Origin: Anoplolepis gracilipes
Lineage: Eukaryota > Arthropoda > Insecta > Hymenoptera > Formicidae
Length of the DNA: 64,000 nucleotides
Direction of reading: 5' to 3'
Assembly (NCBI RefSeq): GCF_047496725.1
Contig: NC_132972.1
Location: forward strand, 14,585,001-14,649,000
The position numbers were made by a program, and so were the translations under genes. This document shows positions 26,243 to 38,670 of this stretch, piece after piece; within the stretch, counting starts at the first letter, position 1; every line of letters begins with the position of its first letter. A model generated the notes under the pieces. The model had not been told where the DNA came from. It saw only the letters and a program-made list of their open reading frames with translations, and did no database searches.

Positions 26243-28605
26243 ATGGGACGCCGTTCAATTAATACCACAAAAAGTGGGAAATACATGAATCCCACTGATC
26301 AAGCACGTTAGTATTTAAAAATATAACCAACTATCTCTACTCTTAAAGAGAGCATTTTTAATAGTTAAGAATAAATATTTAATTTTTCTTTTTTTTTTTT
26401 TTACAGGAAAAGAAGCGCGTAAGAAAGAATTAAAAAAGAATAAAAAGCAACGACAACTAGTAAGAGCAGCTGTTTTAAAAGGCAAAGATCCAGCGCAGAT
26501 TATCGAAGAAATGGAGAAGATTGATCAGATGGGTTAGTTAAAAATTATATTTTGTATAGATCATACTTCAATTTTAGAACAGCATTATATACTTTACATA
26601 TTTATTATTTCTAGAATACAATGTAATGCAACCACCTCCTTTGAATGAAAAAGTATTGAAGGATAAACGAAAGAAACTTAAGGAGACTTTAGACCGTGTC
26701 TTAAAAATGTATGTAAGTATGTAAATAGCATGATTGTAAATTTTCTTCATTAGAGTATTGGTAAGCTTATGATAAAAATTGATAACTGATTGTCAATTGC
26801 AATATAATTAATCTATCATTTTACTTTTTAGGCAAAAGATGATCAAGAAAAATGGGCAGAATTAAAAGAACAATTGATACAGTATGAACGTAGAAGGATA
26901 GATTTAGTTTCTTATTTTGAAGCTGTACGACATGCTCAACAAGTACAAGTCGATGAAATTCCATTACCATCGGCTGCTAATGATATATCCAGGATGTATC
27001 CAGGTAGACATTACTCTAAAAATATAGTTATAAAACTAAAATACAAACTACTTTTCTATAATACAATTTTTTAAAATTTAATTTAACTAATACAAATATT
27101 TACAGGATCTTTAACATCGCAGATCCCATTACCAGATATGCCACAACCACCTGCGCATATGTATCCACCCCATCCTCATTATATATCGCAACACCATCCT
27201 CTAATGAATATCCCAATACCACCAAGCATCTTAAAAAAGACCAGCGCATATGCAACTTCTTCGTCTATGCCTACATTGGCACCTAATAAGGAGCCACCTG
27301 GTGTACCACCATTTCCACCTCCCGAACTGTCAAGCGACGATGAAGATACAGTTGAACATGTATTTAAATTGAATATATTAACTTAAATCAATATTAAACT
27401 ATAAATATAAGATGTAAGCAATGTTAATATTTTTGCAATTGACAGGTTAAAGATACACCAACAAAATCGAGAACGATACGATTTGCTGATGACAAGGAAG
27501 ACAAACAAGAAGTAGAAAATAAAGAGAAAGATGTAGAAAAAGAGAAAGAAAAAGACAGAGACATAGCGAAAGTCAAGCCGACTACGTTGCAACAGAAAAT
27601 GTTAGCGATGGCTGGACAAGATATTGATCAGTTTATGCGAGAGATGGAAGTCGTTCATAAAAAGAGAGAAACTGAGCGTGCCCAGGATCTTAATGCACGA
27701 TTGTCACTGCTGGAAGCAGAAAACGAATCTAATGTTAAATCTAACAATAACAAGTCCAATAAAGGTGATGACGAAGAGTTGGAACCACCCGGAGCATCGG
27801 ATCATCTCTCCGGCCACGGGCAACACACGTCTCATCCTCATACACAGCATACGCAGCAACATGTGATGCCACCAATGGGCATACCACCTCCACCTTTACT
27901 TTACCGGCCACCTCCACCACCATTACATCTTCGAATGCCACCGCCACCACCGCCTCGTATTGGACTCCGATTACCACCTGGTTAAAATTCTTTCCGATAT
28001 TTTTTACTATATATCTTTGAATTTATATCTAATATAAATTCGATTAAATAAACTTAATGTAAAGCATGATGTGATTTTTGAAATATTTATGTATAGAAGA
28101 GATTATATATTAAGATACATATATAGCATAAGAGATATATGATATGAATGATTGTTTTATAGGTCCTCCACCTGGAATGCCGAGAATATTGAGACCCGGA
28201 CCTCCTAGCATTCCCAGAATGCCACCACCTCAAATGCAGATGTCAAATATGTCAAATATGTCAAATATTACGAATCCCCAGATGCAAACCCAATCTGGAA
28301 CGACTACACAGCCTAAGACACCCAATGTTCTTTCTGCTGCACCACAATTAATCAACAGAAAAGACAAAGATGGGAAAAGTAGTACCACTATCGAGGCGAA
28401 ACCACAAATTAGGAATTTGGCTGCTGATGTTACAAGATTTTTACCAACATCTTTACGAGTGAAGAGAGATGATAAAAAGAAATCCAGCAGTATTTCCAGA
28501 ATTACAGAAAGATTACCAGAAACACAGCCACTTAGAGCGACGCAACCTAAGACAAAAGATGATGCATATATGCAATTTATGCAAGAAATGGAAGGATTAC
28601 TTTGA
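26243..28605 (+). CDS. WBP11: WW domain-binding protein 11 (splicing factor)
   Basis: Seven exons (26243-26306, 26407-26532, 26615-26712, 26832-27003, 27106-27359, 27446-27980, 28163-28605) yield 563 residues. The N-terminus (MGRRSINTTKSGKYMNPTDQ) and the following basic RKEARKKELKKNKKQR block are characteristic of WBP11/NpwBP, a nuclear spliceosome-associated protein that binds WW domains and PP1. An SILKKTSAY motif and an acidic SSDDED stretch lie mid-protein, then a lysine/glutamate-rich helix, then PPPPLLY and other proline-rich segments suited to WW-domain binding. The C-terminus ends in the conserved DAYMQFMQEMEGLL. Start choice is fixed by the conserved MGRRS. Possible AATAAA signals lie at 28813-28818 and 28932-28937. 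Confidence 0.95.
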
Positions 28606-29724
28606 AAATTGATGGAAAAACATATATGTTTTATTCAATTGGATCAATTAATATAAACATCTGTATAATGTACAAGCATTATTAAAAATATAACATTTTT
28701 GTTATTAATATTATCGTGAATGTTTTTAAGTTTGTAAACAAGTAAGATGTAAAACATTCACGTAGATTGAAAGTTGCGAAGAAATAACATTAAATCAAAC
28801 TGGAATTATTTTAATAAATAATCATGCTAAATATAACAGTATTTTAATAATTTGTTTAATATTTGAATTTATTTTTTAATTGGTTTTATACTTAATAAAA
28901 ATGTAAGAATATTTAAGAGTATAATTCTACAAATAAATATATGTTAACAATTTCTACACATAAAGTTTTGTCTTTGTCAATGATTGTCTTAACTTCTTCA
29001 ATTGATATTGAAGAAAGAGTTTTAAATAGCAATAAGAAAATTATAAGAATGTCCATTTTATACATAAAAGATGAAAAATGAATTGTGAATTATAACAAAA
29101 ATCTGTATATGTGTAGTAAATTGAAATATATTCAAATAACATATTTTTAATGTTATAGTATATTTTTTAATATTAAATTATATGCATATTTTTACACAAA
29201 TTATATATATAATGTGAATTATTACATCACTTATTTTCTCATTTATTTTTCTATAACGTTATATAATATTTTAAAATATACTTTAATTTTATAATTTTCA
29301 TACACTATACAATTTAATTTTAAGAAATAGATGTAACTTACTTGAATTGTTCCTTATAGCCTCGAAAACCTTCCGAAACATATCGTTAAATTTGCCGCGC
29401 ATCAGAAGTAACATGGCGAACTTGTTACTTCCGATATTCTATGAAGCGACATCATTTCAAGTCGGAGCTCCGAGCGTCACTTCCTTTTTCTTCATGCCAG
29501 TAGCAAGTATAGCGGAAACATCGAGCATATCAAATTACCGGAAAGAATATCCTTGTGTAAGACACTGACAAGTTCGATGCATTAAGCTCGACGCATTAAT
29601 TCCTGTTACATCTTTTTACAACTGAACCTGTTCTCGTGGATTACGTGACTAATTTTACGGTGGTTATTGGATTGGAATTTTAACCGAGGCCGAATCTCGG
29701 AGCAGATACAGATACAGCTTCAAG
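28606..29724. other. Spacer between WBP11 and the dsRNA-binding gene
   Basis: The left part is the WBP11 3' flank. The right part (about 29350-29724) is GC-elevated and is the likely promoter and 5' untranslated region of the next gene. It includes an 8-bp hairpin (GAAGTAAC/GTTACTTC) around an ATGGCGAAC near 29406-29432. Confidence 0.5.
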
Positions 29725-29768
29725 ATGTACACGCGAAGTAGACAAAGTCAGGGCTACAGCAATGGTAA

Positions 29769-29821
<53 letters not shown>

Positions 29822-32800
29822 TATATATATATATGACGCTATATATAAAAATTTTGACTTGATTTTTATATCGGCTGCATTCCACTAAACGATCACGACA
29901 CTTACGAGCATTATGTCTGTCTTTGTTTAACTTTCGGCCTAACCAAAAGTTAAAGACATGCTTGTAAGTATCGTGATTGTTTAGTGGAACGCAGCCATCG
30001 TATTATATCTTCAATAACGCACCAAATTATAAAGAAAATAATTTCTCGCGCAAAAAAATCAATAATCATGTACACCGGTTAATGAAAAATAACAGTATCG
30101 CGTGATTTTCTCTCTCTCTCTTTTTCTCTTTCCCCTTCCCCTCTCTCTCTCTCTCTCTTTCTCTCTTTCTGTTCATCAAGCACGATAATTGATATTATAT
30201 ATGCATGATAATTGATATTATGTATAAATGATATTGCTATTCATGATATTCATGAGTAATAATATACACATGATATTTAAACCTCTCGACATGTGATTAG
30301 TGTTTTGGTCTTATTATTTTATTTTACATACATTATATCAATGATATATTAATAAAGAATATCATACACAGATAAGATAGATAAAACAGAATTATACAAA
30401 GTATGCAGTAAAGGTATTATGCAAGATGTATTAAAGGTTCCAAAATACATACACACATAGACACACATATATAATATTTAAGATTATTGAATGCAATTAG
30501 TTTAACATAAGATAAGAAATTTAAATTTTGGAAATATTCAGTTTTATTTCTAACAATAAGAGTCACACTTATTGAAGCACTAAACTGATAAAAATTCATC
30601 AATATTATTAATCATGATCATATCTTTGAATTTAACATTCTGATGATATATATTATGGTGCGGAAATATTGGGAATGGAAGTTTATGTGCCTATGGTAAA
30701 GAAATTGAGAAGTTTGAAGATGTAATTGAGATGGAAATATATATAAAATAAAAAATATAAACCAAAAGTTATTCTAAGTCGTAGAGCAAGGATAATGAAT
30801 AAATAATAAATTATATATATATATTTACTTATTTTTTTTTTTTACAGAGAACTCTAAGTAAATTTCAAGAATAAATTCCTTGCTCATAATTTATATATTA
30901 TTAAATTAAAGATAATAAAAGTATATTTGTCTAAAGCATTAATAAGTATTAATTTTACATTACAGCACGGAATCCAAACAATACTCAAGGTCAAGGATCC
31001 TATACATTGCCTGTAAGTCTTCTCTTTTTATTATCTTTATAATTATTATTGTCTATAATAATATTATATTTTATATCTATAATAATGTCTATTGTTCACA
31101 CACATTATATTAATGATATATTAGCGTACAATATCATAGATAAGTAAAAATAGACAAAACAGTTATGCAAGGTGCAGTAAAGGTATTATTATGTAAGATG
31201 TATTAAAGATATTACTAATTTCAAAATACCCATGCATATATACACATGCACACACACGAACACATATATGCAGTCGGACCTCTTATCCTATGACATTTTC
31301 GGTCCGAAATCTTCCCCTTAAACCTCTGATCCTACGACAAAAATTTGAGAGTGGGAGTATAATTCCTCTTTCGCGGTCGTAGCATGAGAGGATTTTTGTC
31401 GTAGGATAAGAGGTTTCGTAGCATAAGAGGGTCGTATATAATAGTTAATATTTTTGAATGTTATAATTTTAACTTGAAGATACTTTACATAAAAAACAAT
31501 CATACATATTGCTTTTAAAGAAAATAAAAATATTATTTTATTAAGATAATTTCTTTAGTTATATATAAATAAGATTATACACACATTTTTTTTAACAATT
31601 CTAGAATATATAGAAAAGAGGTTAAGAGCATTATTATATATAATTAATTCTTATATATAGTACATTGTATATGATATGTTTAATTTGCTTCATAAGTTTT
31701 GCCCTAATTTTTACTATTTACATAACATGTAATACAATTCTATTTACAATATACTGTTCAATAACAAACATATTTGATATTAATTTACATGTGCACACAC
31801 ATATATATCAATGATATTATAATTTATATTTATTAACAAGAATTATAAAAACTTTTCGTTACTGATTTAACAAATAATTTTGCAGAATCTTATTAAACTC
31901 AATTTGTTTGTTTATTTTATTACTAACAATAAGATTATATGTAAATTAACTTAATACTCATGAATTTGTAACAATATGTGTGCATTAAAATGCATGTAAT
32001 TTGTTAAAGCTACATCTTTCTTACGTAAAGAAAAAAAATGTCATTGAAAAATATATTAAAAAGTAATTACAATAATAATGCTCTCCTTAAAAATGAGATA
32101 CTGCATACTTAAAGATTAGATAAATATTAAATTTTAAAGAAACTGTGTATTTATTCTCAAAAACATATTAAGATTGATTAAATATAAAAGTTAATTCCAT
32201 AATTACACTCATAAAAATTAAGAAAAGTAGTTACTCATTAATTATTAAAAATATTTAGTTTATTCATTATGTACGTGTATTAATTAAAAAATTAAAAAAT
32301 AGATACACATACATACACATACATGCATATACAAGGTGTTTTATTAACTTCACTATACTCTATTTCTTAAGGAACTATTAAAGATAATAATATAAACTTT
32401 TTTTTTAATTTTCTCAAATTTAGATTAATAAAATCTTTAAAAATGTAAATTAAACTAATATTTACGTTCAAGGATATAAATAAAAATGTATATTATAACA
32501 TATCAATAGCAAATATATCAAACAACAGATCAAAGAGCGTTTGGGTAAGTATTATCAAATTGAAAACAATTACAGTTTCGATCCAACATCTGATTAATGT
32601 AACTATTAACTTATTTTCAATTTGATAATACTTACTTGCATGTTTTTATATCTGTTTGGCTATTGTTACAATTTATTTTAAAAATGCGTAAGCATTTAAT
32701 TACTTTCATTAAAATTTTTGTAATTGCTTCCTTTACAATGACTTTAATATTTAATGCACTATATAATAAAGAAGTCTTTATTCGATAAAATTTAAAAAAC

Positions 32801-35800
32801 GTTTATATTAATATCTTTAGTAATTCCATAGAAAATGGTATATTATAATGGAGTTATATATATATATATTTATAGATATAATTTTTACACATGTACTTCT
32901 TATTCTTCCATACAAAGAAATAATCCATACAGTCTATAATTTTCTGCATAGATAAAAAATAAACATTAACGAAATTTATCAAATTTGTTAGTTTGAAATT
33001 TAAAACATGTTTAAGTAATATTAATTTATCTGTGCCATTCGATATAACTGATATATATTCATTACATATAAAATTATTTTCTTTCTGAACTTTTATTGAT
33101 TAATATTTTTTATTGATTATTATTCTTAAAATATACATGCTAGAAAGATATAATTTTTAATTGAAACAAAAATTGTCTAGCTATAAATGTATTTATACCA
33201 AATTATATATAAAAATTTATATAAATGTAAATTTTAATACTGTCAAGAAATGATGATAAAGTTGAGTTTTTGATGTCATAAATCTTGTATTTAAATTAAT
33301 GTTACAATATTACAATATATAATATGCATTTTTAAATAATGATTGAATATAAAATATTGATTGTACATGAGACACTAATCGATGCAATAATACTAATTAA
33401 GTATGTAATATAGCTTTTATTCATAATCCAAATATGATTCCATTTGTCAGCAAGTTTGTTTCACTTGCACATACTAATTAGTGATCCCTACTTCCCCTTC
33501 CCCTGCAACGCAGGTACTAGTAGCTATACAACAATACCGAGGAGGTGCATTCGACCAGGGATAGGTCGTCAGTTACCCACATAGCATATCCTTCCATAGG
33601 TCGTTTTCTTGGTAGTTCGTGCTGAACTCGTGTCTGAGCAAATTTTACTGTCGTAGAAATGCTATATCATTATAAATATTTTACTTACTATATCATAACT
33701 TTATCTAATCTTCTGAACTTTTTATTTAAACTGAATAAGAAATCAAATTTTATTACTTTAATATTTGCATTAATTTGTAATATAATTTTTTTACATAATA
33801 ATATTTTAACGATTTTACTGAAAATCTCTTTTCACTTTTTAAATATATTTTAATTGGAACTCACACATCTACAATAGAAAAGCATTATTTGTAATGCTTT
33901 TTTCTTATAAAAGAGTATATTATATTAAATACTATTTGTAAATACGTAAATATATTTTCAATTCAACAAAAACTTAGCTGAGTCATGAGTAAAGAAACGT
34001 TGGCCACAGTAAAGGTAACATGGTTGGTATGAGCCATGAGGGTAGCGTTTAATTGTTCTAGCATACGATGCTAGACCTTGGTGGGGTAGCACAACCGTAG
34101 AGGTTCCTTGTGTAGCGGCGACCCACCCTATGTTTTACAGTATAATACACAAGGAAGTTACCAAGCATCGCAATCTACGTCCAAACAACAAAGCAATTAC
34201 AAACAAGACAACGTACAAAACTCACAAGGCTTCAAATCGCAGTCGCAGCAGCAGCAGCAGCAACAGCAACAGCAACAACAACAACAGCCAGCGCAAATGC
34301 CAGCAGCCGCAGCAGCACGATCTTTATCAACTATGGCACCTACACAACAATTAAAATCGCAAATGCAACAACAAGGGCAGCAGCATCAGCAGCCACCGCC
34401 GCAGCAAGCAATGATACAACAAGCTCAACAACATATGCAACAGTTACAACAACAGCAGCAAGCACCAAATCCACCTCCAGTGCAACGATTGAAGCCAATC
34501 CTAAAGCAAAGTACAGCAAGTGTGCAGCCAGCTACAAGTGCTGCACAAATTGCGTCTGTAACTTCTCAACCTTGTGTGCCTCCTGTAACACCTACTCCGA
34601 CTTCCAGCAATAACAATTCTGATGTTAACGATGAAAGTCTAAAAGCAGAAGATGCAGATATTGAAATGCTAGATACTCAACCAAGATGGCGAAGAAAAAT
34701 ACCTGGATGTAAATATTTTCAAATTAGTTATACATTAAATACAAAGATATAACAATTTTGTGTTTATCTATCTCTAGAATTGTAATTTGAATACATTTTA
34801 GTATACATTTATAATACAAAATCATAGGTACAATCTTGTTATAATATTTAAATTTTAAATAAATTTTTAATTATCAATTCTTTGGTGATTTTGTAAACAA
34901 TTATATGAATATAAGATTATTGCTCATATCTTACAAAATCATGTAATGTTAAAAAATTTGGCAAAGCTGAAGAGTATAAATAACTAAAAAAAATAGCATT
35001 TTAACAGTACATTTATTGTTTATATATACTATAATATAAAATTAATATAAAATTAATTTTTCTTTTTTTTTTATGATGACATTTCACTGCGCAAATTTGA
35101 AGATTCAGGAACGTCGAGTGCTCTGGTACTATACCATTGAGCATTAATTCTCCTGTAATCAATGTGAATTTTACTACTGATACAAATCAAAAATTTTAAT
35201 ATTTCATCTTGTTATATTTACATATCTAATATAATCATTTTTTTAGTTAAGGTAAATAAAAAATTGAAACGTCTTCGTATGAATCAACGTCTAAGGAAAA
35301 CTTTGCAGCCTAAAAATGCAATCATGGTTTTAAATGAGATGAAAGCTGGAGTTCAATTTACATTCCCTGAAACCCAAGGACCCATGACAAACTCGCTCTA
35401 TCTCGTTCATGCTGAGGTAATTATGGAACAGTTTTTGCTATGTTATTGTTTTATCATTTTAATTAAAATTCTATTATAATTTTTACAGTGCATACTATTT
35501 AATATCTAATATACAGTGTTGATAAAAACTGCTGTAAAAACTCAGCTTTTTCAAATATTTGACTTAATTTGTATTATTCCAGCTCGATGGTAAAACTTAT
35601 GTTGGGCAAGGATTATCTAAACCACTTGCTCGTCAAAATGCAGCTGAGAATGCTTTAAAAGCTTTATTACTTGAAAAGATGACGGCAGCATCTATGAAAG
35701 CACGTATAGATGCTGAATCAGATGGACAAACTAACTTATCTTCGGATGGAATAAAGGAAGAAATTAATGAGGACAGTACTGTTATGGAGCCTACTACTGA

Positions 35801-36321
35801 AGACGAAATTCCATGGAGTTCACTGGCCAGCTTTGCGCTTTACAAACTTTTCCTTGAATGGCATAATCAGGGAACATCAGTCCCAGTTCCACGACCTGGT
35901 TTGCCAGTTGTAAAGGGAGTCAAAAAAGAAAATCCTAATGCACCTAAAGCTCCTGTTCAAAAGGAACTTCCACCCAATCCTGTGAATATACATCCAGTTA
36001 TGTTATTGAATCAGATGAAGCCTGGACTAACATATGTAGAACTCAATCGTATTGGTAATCCACCAAATACAATGTTTACTCTGGCTGTTGAAATTGATGG
36101 AGTTGAATATTCAGGGACAGGTATATATAGGCTTTATGAAACAATTATTGCAAAATGTTTTTTTATTACTATTAAATAGAAATTTTTATTTCACAGCTAA
36201 AAACAAAAAAGATGCCAAAAAGGCAGCAGCTAAGGCAGCACTATTGGCATTATACAACTTAATCTATCCTGAAGATGAAGTAAAACAGGAAACTAAACAG
36301 GAAAATATGGTAGTTGGTTAA
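29725..36321 (+). CDS. Q-rich protein with two dsRNA-binding domains (DIP1-like)
   Basis: Six exons (29725-29764, 30966-31012, 34141-34708, 35247-35416, 35583-36120, 36197-36321) give 495 residues with matching phases. The N-terminal 200 residues are glutamine-rich, with a run of about 14 Q encoded by CAG/CAA. A basic patch KVNKKLKRLRMNQRLRK precedes dsRBD1 (about 240-306, starting PKNAIMVLNEMKAG). After an acidic linker comes dsRBD2 (about 412-478, HPVMLLNQMKPGLTYVEL to KKDAKKAAAKAALLALYNL), with the KKxAKxxAA signature of the RNA-binding helix. The protein ends 17 residues later, so the deaminase of ADAR is absent. Disco-interacting protein 1 of insects is the nearest match I can name; an ILF3- or ADAR-related assignment is possible. 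Intron 2 is 3.1 kb and carries MITEs. An AATAAA lies at 36358-36363. Confidence 0.85.
29772..29834. repeat. TA microsatellite
   Basis: A TA run of about 60 bases with one AAT interruption near 29817 lies eight bases beyond the donor of exon 1 of the dsRNA-binding protein gene. Confidence 0.9.
29873..29996. mobile_element. 124-bp MITE with ATC target-site duplication
   Basis: Imperfect inverted ends of about 36 bases start GGCTGCATTCCACTAAACGA on the left and GGCTGCGTTCCACTAAACAA on the right (minus-strand reading). They continue through matching TCACGA and CTTAC segments. ATC occurs directly outside both ends (29870-29872 and 29997-29999). The element is in intron 1 of the dsRNA-binding protein gene. 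A similar end occurs near 18600. Confidence 0.75.
30110..30170. repeat. CT-rich low-complexity tract
   Basis: A 60-base polypyrimidine tract of CT and CTTT units lies in intron 1 of the dsRNA-binding protein gene. Confidence 0.85.
31271..31434. mobile_element. Tigger/pogo-like MITE
   Basis: The left end begins CAGTCGGACCTCTTATCC, resembling the CAGT-plus-CCTC start of Tigger/pogo inverted repeats. Internal segments CCTCTGATCCTACGACAAAAA (about 31323) and TTTTTGTCGTAGGATAAGAGG (about 31393) pair with each other. The right end carries a divergent copy (TACGACCCTCTTATGC on the minus strand). It lies in intron 2 of the dsRNA-binding protein gene. Superfamily assignment is inference. Confidence 0.5.
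32545..32635. repeat. 22-bp perfect inverted repeat with 47-nt loop
   Basis: Positions 32545-32566 and 32614-32635 are exact reverse complements (arm start GTAAGTATTATCAAATTG). It lies in intron 2 of the dsRNA-binding protein gene and could be the core of a short MITE or an intronic hairpin. Confidence 0.75.
33514..33564 (+). other. Possible alternative exon with in-frame stop
   Basis: A pyrimidine-rich tract followed by GCAACGCAG precedes 33514. Reading from there in phase 0, the phase left by exon 2, gives 16 codons (VLVAIQQYRGGAFDQG) and then TAG at 33562-33564. The surrounding 33470-33640 block is less AT-rich than the intron around it. If used, it would truncate the protein after the N-terminal 29 residues. 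No good donor follows, so it would have to be a terminal exon. Confidence 0.2.
34057..34075 (+). other. 8-bp hairpin near exon 3 acceptor
   Basis: TCTAGCAT and ATGCTAGA flank a three-base ACG loop, 66 bases upstream of exon 3 of the dsRNA-binding protein gene, in a GC-elevated block (about 33975-34140) unlike the rest of the intron. It may be an intronic RNA structure affecting splicing; this is inference. Confidence 0.35.
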
Positions 36322-36875
36322 AGTGTATAAAATTTCATTCAATATTCAACTTTTTCAAATAAAATTTTTTTTCATGAAGTATGAAATATAATTTTTATTG
36401 ATTGGCTAAACATAGATAGTTATATCTATAATGTCTGTAATGCATACTGATGACTGTCTACCTTATTTTTCCACATTAACAGTCTTCGATTTTTGGTATA
36501 TACTTCTTGCAATTTATCTTTATACTATTATATATATAATTTTTATTTCACATGTCAAAATGTAGATATAGATATTAATTGATATAGACTAAGTCATGCA
36601 ATTCAAATAATTTAATTATTGCTAATTCTTTTGTGAAGTTCATTTTCAATGATTCTATGATTTTTTATAAGAATAAACTTTAGCTATAAAAAATATATAT
36701 TAATAAATATGTGATTATTTTATAATTATAATTGTTAAATATTAATATAAATTCAATTCTACAATTAAAAACACATTATTTGCATGACACTTAATACATT
36801 AATAAAAAAGATAATGAGAAAATGAATATCATAAAGTTTTTACAAATTTCAAATTAAAATTTACCAGGCTAATAA

Positions 36876-37222
36876 GAGTCAGATGATGTATGATAGTGTG
36901 TCAGTTTCAAAGAAAATTAATTTTTCTGATTGAAACTGAGTTTAGGATAGGATACAAATTTCTTTTGGTACAATATCAAATATTTCAATAATTTATAGTT
37001 ATAAATAAGTAACCCTCTTTAATATTGGTACAATATCAAATATTTCAATAATTTATAGTTATAAATAAGTAACCCTCTTAATAATCTTTCTAAGAACCTC
37101 GAATTGAGATTATTCCAATATTTGGTAGTGTATCAGAAAAATGTGTGCCCTATACACTAATAAGTTTCAATGAAAAATTAATTTTTCTTGAAACTGATAC
37201 ATCACCATTCATATCTGATTTT
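36876..37222. repeat. Inverted-repeat element
   Basis: An arm at about 36876-36940 matches, in inverted orientation, about 37158-37222. Both contain GTCAGTTTCA/TATCAGTTTCA followed by AAATTAATTTTTC and a second inward copy of GAAACT, so each arm is itself partly palindromic. The element is interrupted by the 60-base tandem duplication. Confidence 0.6.
36965..37079. repeat. Tandem 60-bp duplication
   Basis: Positions 36965-37019 are repeated without change at 37025-37079, an exact period of 60 with 55 identical bases. The perfect identity suggests a recent event or an assembly artefact. Confidence 0.9.
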
Positions 37223-37489
37223 GATTAGTAAATTTAAATTTTACATTGAAAGACTTCTTAATTGTAAAGGTATTAAATAGTTCAATTATTTTTGTTATCC
37301 ATTTGAATTGCATAACTTATTTTATATATGGATTATATATATGATATTAAAGACAATGTGATATATCCACATTTTGCGCCTTTATAATTGAGGGTTTTAT
37401 AGGCGAGTTTGTTTAACTCACTCTTAGAATACTTAATTATATTCTAGTAAAATCTATCTTGTCAACGTATACTCTCAAAATATTATCAC

Positions 37490-37492
37490 GAA

Positions 37493-37527
<35 letters not shown>

Positions 37528-37561
37528 TATATATATATATACACACATATATATATATATA

Positions 37562-37595
<34 letters not shown>

Positions 37596-37598
37596 GTA

Positions 37599-37654
<56 letters not shown>

Positions 37655-37655
37655 C

Positions 37656-37704
<49 letters not shown>

Positions 37705-37775
37705 TATATATATATATACACTATATATATATATACGTATATATATATATATATACACATATATACATATATATT
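37490..37775. repeat. Compound TA/CA microsatellite
   Basis: About 285 bases of alternating TA with interspersed ACAC, TACG and CTA interruptions. The long tyrosine/isoleucine open frames across it on both strands are consequences of the repeat and are not genes. Confidence 0.95.
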
Positions 37776-38670
37776 TCGTGTTATAATGATAACTTGATAT
37801 TTATTTTTCTTCTTACTTATTATCATAAAAAAAGAGATAATATTGTAATTGTGATATAATCATATACGTATCTCGGAAACCAAATATATTCTTATTTAAA
37901 ATTTAAAGAATTTCAAGCAATTTACTTTTTACTTCATAATATAGTAAAAAATGTACTTTGCAATATAATAACTATTCACAAAAATTGAGTTGAAATTTTT
38001 ATTATAATCCATATGTTTATATTACTATATAATAATGACATTGGTCACACAAATACACACATAATGGATTACTGTACTACATAGTACTTAGTATATTGTT
38101 AAAAAGACAGTATTGTAATGAATGTAATATTTAATTAATGTATTCAATAAAATTATAAATCTTTACAAAACCTTACAAATGTATAACATTCATTTTAGAT
38201 GTTTACATATTTTATAATATACTTGCAAACATTTTATTGGAGCTAAGTAAAGTCGATTCGCAAAAATATCACAAAATAAATAAATATAATTTAGGGTCAA
38301 TAAAAAAGTGTTGTAATTTTATATAATGTATATATTACAAATGCATATTTTGAACTATATTTTATAATAAAATAACAGATTGCTCTTCATTTTAAGTCGT
38401 ATATTTATTATTTTTTTATTCTTTATGCAAAGATAAAGATTTTCAAGCTATTTAATTAATGAATTTTATAAAAAATCGAAATATAATTCAAAATTTCTAT
38501 TCAAAGTATATGTATTCAATTATGCGTATTTATGATTACTTATGTATTAGATTATACTGTATCAAGCAATGATCACTATAGTAACAATGGCCAAACAATA
38601 ATACGTTCTATATTGTTGTATACGTTCAGACGTACAATATAAGTGTTTCTGTGACAGTCATTGTCAAATA

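Larger units (their letters stand above)
36322..38670. other. Spacer between the dsRNA-binding gene and IFT22
   Basis: No gene was seen. It contains the dsRNA-binding protein gene's poly(A) signal at 36358-36363, an inverted-repeat element at about 36876-37222, a tandem 60-base duplication within it, and a long compound TA/CA microsatellite. Confidence 0.6.

Noticed and set aside
29347..29568. Plus-strand 73-codon frame before the dsRNA-binding gene
   Set aside because: It lies in the probable promoter/5' untranslated region, has no recognisable domain, and does not splice in phase to the gene.
29725..36321. ADAR RNA-editing deaminase
   Set aside because: Two dsRNA-binding domains are present but the protein stops 17 residues after the second one. 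No deaminase motifs follow before the poly(A) signal.
37437..37826. Long Tyr-Ile open frames on both strands
   Set aside because: They arise entirely from the TA/CA microsatellite.
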